Below are positions 1 to 5,009 of a stretch of 6,061 nt of DNA, piece by piece. Every line of letters starts with the position of its first letter. Positions within the stretch are counted from its first letter, which is position 1. Position numbers and translations under genes: made by a program. Source of the stretch: an uncultured Clostridium sp. (GTDB taxonomy: Bacteria > Bacillota > Clostridia > TANB77 > CAG-508); the NCBI GenBank assembly GCA_948465625.1, contig CAOJXM010000072.1, positions 1-6,061 on the forward strand, in the 5' to 3' direction. A model generated the notes under the pieces. The model ran no database searches and was not told the origin of the DNA. It saw only the letters and a program-made list of their open reading frames with translations.

Positions 1-605
1 CCATATAGTAATACTCCTTTTGGTACTTTGGCTCCCATCTCATGAAAACGTTTTGGTTCTTTTAAAAATTGTACAATCTCCTCTAATTCTGTTTTTTCTT
101 CATCAAGTCCTGCTACATCTTTAAAACGAACATCAACAGAATTTTCTTTGCCATCATATACTTTGCCTTTATCGCCTAGTCCTTGCATTTTAATAATAAG
201 AACGACTAATACCACCATCATTAAAGTTGGCAAAAGTGCAAATAAACTTGAGGTTAATTTGCTTAATGCTGGTGCATCTTTTTGCACTAATTCAATTTCA
301 TTGCCTGCTTCTACTTTTGCTTGAATTAATTCAATAAAAGCTGGTGTACTAGGGATAATAACGGTTTCCTCTTCCTCAACCCCTTTTTGTTTTACTTTAA
401 TTTTCGTACTCCCTACTGTCATTTCTATTTTTTCAATTTCTTGCTCATTGATTTGCTTAATTAATTCAGTATAAGCAAAATCTTCTTTTTCCTTCTTATT
501 TTTCATTAGTAAAACTGCACTTGCTATTATAATAATCAAAAGTAATATGCCAATTGCAATTAATAAATACATTTTCTTTTTTTCTTCTTGTTTTTGTTTG
601 TCCAT
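1..605 (-). CDS. ftsH: ATP-dependent zinc metalloprotease FtsH, N-terminal part (truncated by window edge)
   Basis: FtsH is a membrane-anchored hexameric AAA+ protease that unfolds and degrades misfolded membrane proteins and some short-lived regulators. The visible 201 codons (my translation) show a Lys/Glu-rich cytoplasmic start, a first membrane segment at about residues 12-34, an extracytoplasmic domain of about 85 residues, a second membrane segment at about 122-138, and the start of the AAA module from residue 160 (RFKDVAGLDEEKTELEEIV). This continues through FLKEPKRFHEMGAKVPKGVL and stops at LLYG, immediately before the expected Walker A motif. The ATPase and the HEXXH protease domain lie outside the window. 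The ATG at 605-603 follows AGAGGAGG with normal spacing. The gene lies 14 nt after the DUF1189 gene and is probably co-transcribed with it. Identification rests on the near-canonical FKDVAG and GAKVPKGVLL blocks. Confidence 0.96.
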   Translation of the reverse strand, partial: MDKQKQEEKKKMYLLIAIGILLLIIIIASAVLLMKNKKEKEDFAYTELIKQINEQEIEKIEMTVGSTKIKVKQKGVEEEETVIIPSTPAFIELIQAKVEAGNEIELVQKDAPALSKLTSSLFALLPTLMMVVLVVLIIKMQGLGDKGKVYDGKENSVDVRFKDVAGLDEEKTELEEIVQFLKEPKRFHEMGAKVPKGVLLY

Positions 606-619
606 GTTTCCTCCTCTTT

Positions 620-1675
620 CTATGCTTTTGAACCTTCTGGTTCTTCTCCTAAATTATTCTCTTTTTCTTTCCTTTTCTCTTGCTTTTCTTCCTCTTTTTC
701 TTTCTTCTTTTGCTCCTCTTTTTGCCTTTTTTCTTTTTCTCTTGCTTCTCTTTCTTGTATTTCTTGCCTTACTTTTTCTTGTTCTTCTACTATTTTCATT
801 AGTTCTTTTTGCTTATTGATAAAATCTGCTTTTATCATCAAAATTGCTACAATCATATAAATAGAAGCAATTGCAATATACATCCATTGGAAATACTGGA
901 TTGTAAATCCTGTAAATGTTTTTACTACAATATATATTAAATTTAGTAAGATTGGCAAAGTTAAAGAATAAACAGCCATATTAAAGATTGGTTTTAGTTT
1001 AATCTTAATGCTTACCATTCTAGAAACAATTAAACCTAGTATAAAGAAACTAAAGGCATCCAATATCGCTGTTATAAAATAAACGAAAAATAGATAAATT
1101 ACCATGGTTAGAAAAAAGCCACCATATAGTGCTGTTGTATCTGTTTCTTCGATTACTTTAACCGCTTCTTCTTTTTTAAAGTTGCTAATCCCATATTGTT
1201 GTGCTAATTCCTTGTAGGAATATTCAACTGGCTCTTTTAACATTGCATTTTTTAAAATTAACTTATCTTTTAAAATTACTACTCCATTGTTGTAACCTGC
1301 TACTTCTTTTTTATATTCCTTTTGTTGTTCCTCATTTGCATTGGTATCAATTAGCATAAATTGTAAAATGGAATTATCATTTTCTATTTTAATTGCTTCT
1401 TGTGCTTGTACCACCAATTCTCCGTCTTGATAACTTAAGTCTGGCAGTTCTTCTTTAAAATATTTTACTCCACTTTGTATCTCTTTTACAAAGTGATAGG
1501 TAAAAGTAGCAGATACAATAATCGCAAATATTACAATTAACTTTGCCAAATACCCAATTGCAGTTGTTGTTTTTTCAATGGCAAATTCAATATATTTTTC
1601 AAAATCTTTTATACTAATGATTACTCTTTTTATAAATCCCATTTTTTTAGGTTTTTCTTCGTTATTGTTAGTCAT
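620..1675 (-). CDS. DUF1189-family integral membrane protein with charged C-terminal helix
   Basis: Predicted membrane protein of 351 residues with no established biochemical role. Order seen (numbering from 1675): basic N-terminus, one membrane segment at about 39-61, an extracytoplasmic domain of about 120 residues with an LPDL...DGEL segment and an IDT motif at about 109-111 typical of DUF1189, then four closely spaced hydrophobic segments at about 184-201, 203-220, 233-253 and 263-283. The last ~60 residues are an uninterrupted Lys/Glu/Gln-rich stretch, probably a cytoplasmic coiled coil or single alpha-helix, longer than I would expect for the family. Two in-frame ATGs exist, at 1681 and 1675. 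AAAGGAG (1689-1683) leaves 1 nt before the first and 7 nt before the second, so 1675 is preferred. The gene ends in TAG 14 nt before ftsH, with the ftsH ribosome binding site in the gap, so the two are likely one operon. A role in envelope quality control beside FtsH is only a guess from context. Confidence 0.85.
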   Translation of the reverse strand: MTNNNEEKPKKMGFIKRVIISIKDFEKYIEFAIEKTTTAIGYLAKLIVIFAIIVSATFTYHFVKEIQSGVKYFKEELPDLSYQDGELVVQAQEAIKIENDNSILQFMLIDTNANEEQQKEYKKEVAGYNNGVVILKDKLILKNAMLKEPVEYSYKELAQQYGISNFKKEEAVKVIEETDTTALYGGFFLTMVIYLFFVYFITAILDAFSFFILGLIVSRMVSIKIKLKPIFNMAVYSLTLPILLNLIYIVVKTFTGFTIQYFQWMYIAIASIYMIVAILMIKADFINKQKELMKIVEEQEKVRQEIQEREAREKEKRQKEEQKKKEKEEEKQEKRKEKENNLGEEPEGSKA

Positions 1676-1719
1676 AAACATTCTCCTTTGACTATTCTAT
1701 TATTCCCAATATCTTTATA

Positions 1720-1749
1720 ATTATATATCATTATTGCTAAAAAAAATCA
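1720..1749 (-). promoter_or_regulatory. Possible promoter of the DUF1189-ftsH operon
   Basis: Reading the minus strand, a perfect TATAAT (1725-1720) lies about 45 nt upstream of the preferred start at 1675. The best -35 candidate, TTGATT (1749-1744), sits 18 nt upstream and overlaps the hairpin that terminates transcription from the right. The -10 box is good and the -35 weak; AT-richness makes chance matches likely. Confidence 0.4.
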
Positions 1750-1777
1750 ATCCCTTTACTAAAAAAGGATTGATTTT
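1743..1777 (-). terminator. Rho-independent terminator downstream of the decayed gene
   Basis: An 11-bp perfect stem (1743-1753 with 1767-1777, AAAATCAATCC/GGATTGATTTT) encloses a 13-nt loop. On the minus strand the stem runs directly into a T-run (eight T in all). It lies 16 nt past the stop codon of the gene remnant at 1794, so it was probably that gene's own terminator, and it now insulates the DUF1189-ftsH promoter from transcription coming from the right. On the plus strand it ends in only four T, so activity in that direction is doubtful. Confidence 0.75.
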
Positions 1778-1793
1778 ACCTAATCTCTTCTTG

Positions 1794-1946
1794 CTATAAA
1801 TATAAAATAGGTCGAAAACCACTAAGACTATGTGCACTAGATGTGCCAGTACTACGGCGTGAACCTGTAGTATAAATACTGTTATCACAATATCCACCTC
1901 TATTTACACAAGCAGATGCATTATTGTTATATGTTCAACTTGTGCA
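1794..1946 (-). pseudogene. 3' remnant of a surface or pilin-like protein with an FRPVL-type C-terminus
   Basis: The minus strand from about 1946 to a TAG at 1796-1794 translates as CTS, stop, TYNNNASACVNRGGYCDN, and onward to SLSGFRPILYL at the end. The VNRGG ... GFRP(I/V)L ending resembles the C-terminal block of many secreted or pilin-like proteins of gut Clostridia, related to SUMF1/formylglycine-like modules. An in-frame TGA at 1937-1935 stands where Trp (TGG) would fit, and nothing upstream continues the frame: further TGA codons follow and there is no start or ribosome binding site. A terminator follows directly. I read it as the decayed tail of a gene whose 5' part has been lost. The family assignment comes from motif memory only. 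Confidence 0.55.
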
Positions 1947-2063
1947 AAAAGGATATCACTTTCAGAAAAAGCATTCGATGAAATATTTGACATGTTAAAG
2001 AAAATGTAGTAATATAGTTATAGTGAATAACGAATAACATTATTGCTAATGATATTCACAATA

Positions 2064-2091
2064 TTGATACTTTGGTCGGTATTAATATTAT
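2064..2091 (+). promoter_or_regulatory. Predicted promoter of the small antisense (antitoxin) RNA
   Basis: TTGATA (2064-2069; five of six matches to TTGACA), a 16-nt spacer and TATTAT (2086-2091; five of six matches to TATAAT) read on the plus strand. Transcription would begin near A2099, a few bases before the first direct repeat, and run toward the hairpin at 2139-2175. No plus-strand protein gene lies between this promoter and that terminator, so its product should be a short RNA. Confidence 0.6.
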
Positions 2092-2098
2092 ATTGATT

Positions 2099-2178
2099 AG
2101 TTGTCCATAACTCCCTTGCGGAGGTAGGAGAAGAACAAAAAAGAGTAGGAAGCCTGAACAATTTCCTACTCTTTTGCT
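2099..2178 (+). ncRNA. Predicted antisense RNA antitoxin of a par/Fst-like type I system
   Basis: About 80 nt are predicted between the promoter at 2064-2091 and the hairpin terminator at 2139-2175. The RNA starts with UUGUCCAUAA, then a small hairpin (CUCC 2111-2114 with GGAG 2120-2123), then GGAGGUA, then an A-rich linker and the terminator. TGTCCATAA (2102-2110) and GGAGGTA (2120-2126) recur in the same order and orientation at 2271-2279 and 2295-2301. Because the peptide mRNA is read from the other strand, the RNA is complementary to that mRNA over the start codon (UUAUGGACA) and the 5' leader (UACCUCC). It also overlaps the mRNA fully in the shared terminator. This matches RNA II of plasmid pAD1 par (about 66 nt), which blocks translation of the Fst toxin. 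The function is inferred; the repeats and signals are seen directly. Confidence 0.6.
2139..2175. terminator. Bidirectional terminator shared by the peptide mRNA and the antisense RNA
   Basis: A perfect 13-bp stem, AAAAGAGTAGGAA (2139-2151) with TTCCTACTCTTTT (2163-2175), has an 11-nt loop. Read on the minus strand it ends in six T and lies 18 nt past the peptide stop codon; read on the plus strand it ends in four T followed by GC. Only the peptide gene (from the right) and the predicted antisense RNA (from the left) run into it. Both loop strands contain a YUNR tetranucleotide (CUGA on plus, UUCA on minus), the kind of U-turn motif that starts RNA I/RNA II pairing in pAD1 par. Confidence 0.85.
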
Positions 2179-2193
2179 ATGTACTTAAAGTAC

Positions 2194-2277
2194 CTAGTCT
2201 TGGTCTTTGCGATTGTGTCCATTAGTCAATACTATCACTAGCATTACTAAGAAAACAATCAATTGATTTGTGTCCAT
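2194..2277 (-). CDS. 27-residue hydrophobic peptide, candidate type I toxin
   Basis: ATG at 2277-2275 to TAG at 2196-2194 encodes 27 residues: MDTNQ, a 12-residue aliphatic core LIVFLVMLVIVL (6-17), then the polar, charged tail TNGHNRKDQD. AGGAG (2287-2283) lies 6 nt before the start, an ideal ribosome binding site that fixes it. The gene has its own promoter (2333-2360), leader and terminator (2139-2175), so it forms a complete ~195-nt transcription unit. Small size, one short membrane-seeking helix, a charged C-terminus, a sequestered Shine-Dalgarno sequence and a convergent complementary RNA are hallmarks of Fst, Ibs and TxpA-type membrane toxins. The core is short for a full membrane span, and the Pro/Gly motif of Fst is absent, so it is not a recognised member. 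Alternatives are a harmless regulatory micropeptide. The same frame is open upstream (ATG at 2325), but no ribosome binding site supports a longer protein. Confidence 0.7.
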   Translation of the reverse strand: MDTNQLIVFLVMLVIVLTNGHNRKDQD

Positions 2278-2278
2278 A

Positions 2279-2311
2279 ATTTCTCCTTTCCTTAGGAGGT
2301 AACTGAGAAAT
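2279..2311 (-). promoter_or_regulatory. 5'-UTR hairpin masking the peptide's ribosome binding site
   Basis: In the minus-strand leader, ATTTCTC (2311-2305) can pair perfectly with GAGAAAT (2285-2279). Alternatively CTCCT (2298-2294) can pair with AGGAG (2287-2283) around a 6-nt loop. Either fold involves the Shine-Dalgarno sequence of the 27-residue peptide. Self-sequestered ribosome binding sites are usual in type I toxin mRNAs, where they delay translation and give the antitoxin time to bind. No folding energy was computed. Confidence 0.6.
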
Positions 2312-2332
2312 GAACGAACTATCATATCATGC

Positions 2333-2360
2333 ATTATACAATTTAACAACATTACTACAA
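2333..2360 (-). promoter_or_regulatory. Predicted promoter of the 27-residue peptide gene
   Basis: On the minus strand, TTGTAG (2360-2355), a 16-nt spacer and a perfect TATAAT (2338-2333) predict a start near 2326. That gives a leader of about 50 nt and a transcript of about 195 nt ending at the shared terminator. The -35 box matches consensus only in TTG. It is divergent from the promoter region of the DUF4912 gene. Confidence 0.55.
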
Positions 2361-2387
2361 AAATTCTAGTGAAATTTCCATTTTTAC

Positions 2388-2432
2388 TTGAATAAATTTC
2401 ATATTTGATATAGTATATATACAAAGTATTAT
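2388..2432 (+). promoter_or_regulatory. Promoter region of the DUF4912-branching enzyme operon
   Basis: Two overlapping candidates read on the plus strand: TTGAAT (2388-2393) with TATAGT (2409-2414), spacer 15, and TTGATA (2405-2410) with TATTAT (2427-2432), spacer 16. The second has the better spacing and would leave a leader of about 17 nt including AAGGAGG before the ATG at 2456. The exact boxes cannot be fixed by eye in this AT-rich stretch. Confidence 0.45.
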
Positions 2433-2455
2433 TCATACCAAGGAGGAAGTTAAGA

Positions 2456-3358
2456 ATGCCTAAAAAAACAAAAGAATTAGAGCTAGCAAACGACGAAAAA
2501 CAAGAAGCAAAAACAACAAAAAAGGCAACCAAAAAAGTAGCTACCAAAGCACCAAAGGCAAAAACAACGGCTAAATCTTCAAAAGAAAAAGCAACAACAA
2601 CTAGAAAAACAGCTACCAAAAAAGTGGCAAGTAAGACCGCAAGTACTAAAAAACCTACTACTAAAACAACCACTGCGAAAAAATCAACCACAAAGGCAAC
2701 TGCTAAATCTACTATTACCACAAAAGCGAAAACCAGAACGAAAAAAGTAAAATCAGAACCAATCAATATTTTAGAATATTATGATTTACCTTATCGATAT
2801 AATCAAACCATTGTAAAAATATTAGCACAAACCCCAAAAATGCTATTTGTATATTGGGATATTTCGGATACTGACCGCAAAAAATACGAAGAACACTATG
2901 GTAGCAACTTTTTTGCTCACTCACACCCTGTGTTAATCATTCATAACCAAACCATGAATTATAGTTTCGAACTAGAAATTAATGATTTTGCTAATAGTTG
3001 GTACATCCAAGTAAATGATGCAAATTGCAAATATAATGTAGAATTAGGTAGAAGACCAAATCAATATTTATCAGAATTAAAAGAGCCATATGTTTACATT
3101 TCCTCTTCTAATCCTATGGACTTTCCAAATGACCATATCTTGTTTGAAAAAGCAAAACCAGATGTGAAATTTAAAAATGTAAAAACCAATGAAACCTTTA
3201 CAAAGACTTTTGCTCAATCTCTCTTTGTAAAGAACTTTATGAAAATGTATCAAATCAATACCTTAGAAGAATTATATCAAAAACTATATTCTTCTGAATT
3301 ACTAGAAGAATTCAAAAATAAATACCATAACAATCCATCTAGTAATAGTTTTAAATAA
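2456..3358 (+). CDS. DUF4912 protein with histone-H1-like Lys/Thr/Ala tail
   Basis: 300 residues in two parts. Residues 1-102 are low-complexity, rich in Lys, Thr and Ala, with KKATKKVATK- and TAKSTT-like units reminiscent of histone H1 or bacterial Hc1-like tails; this part is likely disordered and strongly basic. From about 105 to 235 is a DUF4912 domain (ILEYYDLPYRYNQ, then the conserved-looking MLFVYWDIS at 129-137, ending near PNDHILFEKA). A helical C-terminus follows (LEELYQKLYSSELLEEF). DUF4912 has no assigned biochemical function; it is often found beside GH57 genes, as here, where the branching-enzyme gene begins 18 nt after its stop. The ATG at 2456 follows AGGAGG (2441-2446) with 9-nt spacing. 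The basic tail could bind nucleic acid or another polyanion, but no such activity can be shown from sequence. The domain call is good; the function is unknown. Confidence 0.85.
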   Translation: MPKKTKELELANDEKQEAKTTKKATKKVATKAPKAKTTAKSSKEKATTTRKTATKKVASKTASTKKPTTKTTTAKKSTTKATAKSTITTKAKTRTKKVKSEPINILEYYDLPYRYNQTIVKILAQTPKMLFVYWDISDTDRKKYEEHYGSNFFAHSHPVLIIHNQTMNYSFELEINDFANSWYIQVNDANCKYNVELGRRPNQYLSELKEPYVYISSSNPMDFPNDHILFEKAKPDVKFKNVKTNETFTKTFAQSLFVKNFMKMYQINTLEELYQKLYSSELLEEFKNKYHNNPSSNSFK

Positions 3359-3376
3359 ATTACAAAGGAGAAATCT

Positions 3377-4966
3377 ATGAACCATAAAAAAGGATATGTC
3401 AGTTTTGTTTTACATGCACACCTTCCTTTTATCCATCACCCAGAAAGTGAAGATTACTTAGAAGAAGAATGGTTGTATGAAGCGATTTCTGAAACTTACC
3501 TTCCTTTACTTACTAATTTTCAAAAATTAGTTGATGAAAAGGTAAATTTTAGAGTTACCATGTCGCTTACCCCACCCCTTCTTTCTATGTTAGATAACAA
3601 GTTATTACAAAAAAGATATATAAAATATTTAAAAAAACACATTGAACTTGCAAAAAAGGAAATCGAGCGTACCAAGTATGATAAACGATTAAACAAATTA
3701 TCTTACTACTATTTTAATCGTTATTCCAATGACCTGCACTTATTTAAGGAGGTCTATTCTTGTAACTTAATAGAAGCTTTTAAACATTTCCAAGACATTG
3801 GAGTCTTAGAAATTATAACTTGTGGTGCTACCCATGGCTATTTTCCTATTTTGTATATCAATAAAAATACCGTTCGTGCCCAAATTGCAGTTGGTGTACA
3901 AACTTACGAAAAATACTTTGGCAAAAAACCTCGTGGAATTTGGTTACCAGAATGTGGCTATGTTCCAGAATCAGATGAATTTTTAAAAGAATTTGGAATA
4001 GAATATATTATAACCGAATCACATGGTATTTTATATGCTGACCCAACCCCTATTTATGGAACTTATGCTCCCATTGTTTCTCCTAAAGGAGTAATCGCTT
4101 TTGGTCGAGACATGGAATCCTCAAGGCAAGTATGGAGTTCGATTAATGGTTATCCAGGAGATTATAACTACCGCGAATTTTATCGTGATATTGGGTATGA
4201 AACCGATTACGACTATATCAAACCTTATATTGCTCACAATGGCGTTCGTGTGCATACTGGTATCAAATACCATAGAATTACAGGAAAAACAGAAGCCAAA
4301 GATTACTATGACCCACAATGGGCTATGGATTCTGTTTACAAACAGGCTGGTCACTTTTTTGACTGTCGCCAAAAACAAATTACAGAATTATCCCATTATA
4401 TGCATACCCCACCTCTTATCCTATGCCCTTATGATGCCGAATTATATGGTCATTGGTGGTACGAAGGTCCAGATTGGCTTTATGTATTATTTAAAAAAAT
4501 CTATCATGATAAATGTGACTTTGCCCTAATCACACCAGGAGAATACATTGACAAATACCCACAAATTCAAGAAAGTACACCTTGTCGCTCTAGTTGGGGA
4601 GCCAATGGCTATAGTGAGGTATGGCTAAACCAAACCAATGATTACGTTCATCGTCATTTGCATGTTGCAGGGGACCGAATGGTAGAACTTGCTCACCTCT
4701 TCCCTAATGAAAAAGGAAAACTAAAAAAATTAGCTTTAAATCAATGTGCACGTGAATTATTATTAGCCCAAAGTAGTGATTGGTTGTTTATTATTACCAA
4801 TGGTACCATGGTAGATTACGCAAAAAAAAGAATTAAAGACCACATTGGTCGTTTTACCAAACTATATGAACAAATCAAGCAAGATGAAATTGATGAAACT
4901 TTTGTAAAAGATTTATATAAAAAAGATAAAATTTTCCCTGATATTGATTACATGATTTATTTTTAA
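3377..4966 (+). CDS. 1,4-alpha-glucan branching enzyme, glycoside hydrolase family GH57 (DUF1957 type)
   Basis: Forms alpha-1,6 branches in glycogen by cutting an alpha-1,4 chain and transferring it, in the cytoplasm (no signal peptide). The 529-residue length fits GH57 branching enzymes. Visible GH57 motifs: LHAHLPF (12-18); the nucleophile motif GIWLPECGY with Glu192; a lid-like region DMESSRQVWSSINGYPGDYN (245-264) and FYRDIGYE; the acid/base motif PYDAELYGHWWYEGP with Asp353; and a C-terminal helical DUF1957 part containing SSWG (405-408), SDWLF (467-471) and a final FPDIDYMIYF. Both catalytic residues are present, so the enzyme should be active. AGGAG (3366-3370) lies 6 nt before the ATG, 18 nt after the DUF4912 gene, so the pair is probably one operon. 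It is unrelated in sequence to GH13 GlgB, so no symbol is given. The alternative 4-alpha-glucanotransferase activity of GH57 is less likely given the branching-type motifs. Confidence 0.93.
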   Translation: MNHKKGYVSFVLHAHLPFIHHPESEDYLEEEWLYEAISETYLPLLTNFQKLVDEKVNFRVTMSLTPPLLSMLDNKLLQKRYIKYLKKHIELAKKEIERTKYDKRLNKLSYYYFNRYSNDLHLFKEVYSCNLIEAFKHFQDIGVLEIITCGATHGYFPILYINKNTVRAQIAVGVQTYEKYFGKKPRGIWLPECGYVPESDEFLKEFGIEYIITESHGILYADPTPIYGTYAPIVSPKGVIAFGRDMESSRQVWSSINGYPGDYNYREFYRDIGYETDYDYIKPYIAHNGVRVHTGIKYHRITGKTEAKDYYDPQWAMDSVYKQAGHFFDCRQKQITELSHYMHTPPLILCPYDAELYGHWWYEGPDWLYVLFKKIYHDKCDFALITPGEYIDKYPQIQESTPCRSSWGANGYSEVWLNQTNDYVHRHLHVAGDRMVELAHLFPNEKGKLKKLALNQCARELLLAQSSDWLFIITNGTMVDYAKKRIKDHIGRFTKLYEQIKQDEIDETFVKDLYKKDKIFPDIDYMIYF

Positions 4967-4981
4967 AAAAAACAAACAAGT

Positions 4982-5009
4982 TTCACAAAATCTCTTTCCT
5001 GCATAAAAT
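4982..5009 (+). promoter_or_regulatory. Predicted promoter of ytxC
   Basis: TTCACA (4982-4987; five of six matches), a 16-nt spacer and TAAAAT (5004-5009; five of six matches) predict a start near 5016 and a leader of about 54 nt. The boxes suit the vegetative sigma factor rather than a sporulation sigma. The -10 box overlaps the end of the left arm of the inverted repeat at 4990-5061, so a transcript from here would lack that arm. Confidence 0.5.

Larger units (their letters stand above)
1729..2049. repeat. 12-bp direct repeat CATTATTGCTAA bracketing the gene remnant
   Basis: CATTATTGCTAA occurs exactly at 1729-1740 and at 2038-2049, in the same orientation, with the flanking bases differing. 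The pair encloses the gene remnant and its terminator. It could be a target-site duplication or the scar of a deletion or insertion, but a 12-mer in DNA this AT-rich can also recur by chance. Confidence 0.4.
2102..2301. repeat. Paired direct repeats DRa (TGTCCATAA) and DRb (GGAGGTA) linking the two RNAs
   Basis: DRa is TGTCCATAA at 2102-2110 and 2271-2279. DRb is GGAGGTA at 2120-2126 and 2295-2301. They are separated by 9 nt in the left copy and 15 nt in the right. Similarity extends beyond DRa: GATTAGTTGTCCATAA at 2095-2110 against GATTTGTGTCCATAA at 2265-2279. The right copies cover the peptide's start codon and leader; the left copies lie at the 5' end of the predicted antisense RNA. A short partial duplication of the translation-initiation region would explain them. 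Confidence 0.7.

Noticed and set aside
547..860. Plus-strand Ser/Phe/Leu-rich reading frames
   Set aside because: They are antisense shadows of the Lys/Glu-rich end of the DUF1189 gene and the start of ftsH, without ribosome binding sites.
1935..1937. TGA read as tryptophan (recoded genome)
   Set aside because: Reading TGA as Trp would mend this one codon of the remnant, but further TGA codons follow upstream, and the intact genes use TGG for Trp throughout. Decay is the simpler reading.
2023..2059. Inverted repeat GTGAATA...TATTCAC with inner CATTA/TAATG
   Set aside because: The arms are short, separated by an uneven internal loop and lack a T-run. It may be an operator, but AT-rich chance pairing is just as likely.
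2097..2108. Second toxin start: minus-strand ATG-GAC-AAC-TAA preceded by AGGGAG
   Set aside because: It would encode only three residues. It is better explained as the antisense view of direct repeat DRa in the predicted antitoxin RNA. A frameshifted second peptide copy was considered, but beyond the first ~17 nt it shows no hydrophobic core.
2181..2193. Palindrome GTACTTAAAGTAC next to the peptide stop codon
   Set aside because: It has a 6-bp stem with a one-base centre, which cannot form a stable RNA hairpin. It could be a protein-binding site but nothing supports one.
2278..2766. Long minus-strand reading frame continuous upstream of the 27-residue peptide
   Set aside because: It is the antisense of the Lys/Thr/Ala-rich tail of the DUF4912 gene and gives an artificial Val/Phe/Ala-rich translation. 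Only its last 27 codons have a ribosome binding site, promoter and terminator.
4101..4529. Alternative reading frames on both strands inside the branching-enzyme gene
   Set aside because: They overlap the catalytic core of a clear GH57 gene in other frames and show no domain or ribosome binding site.
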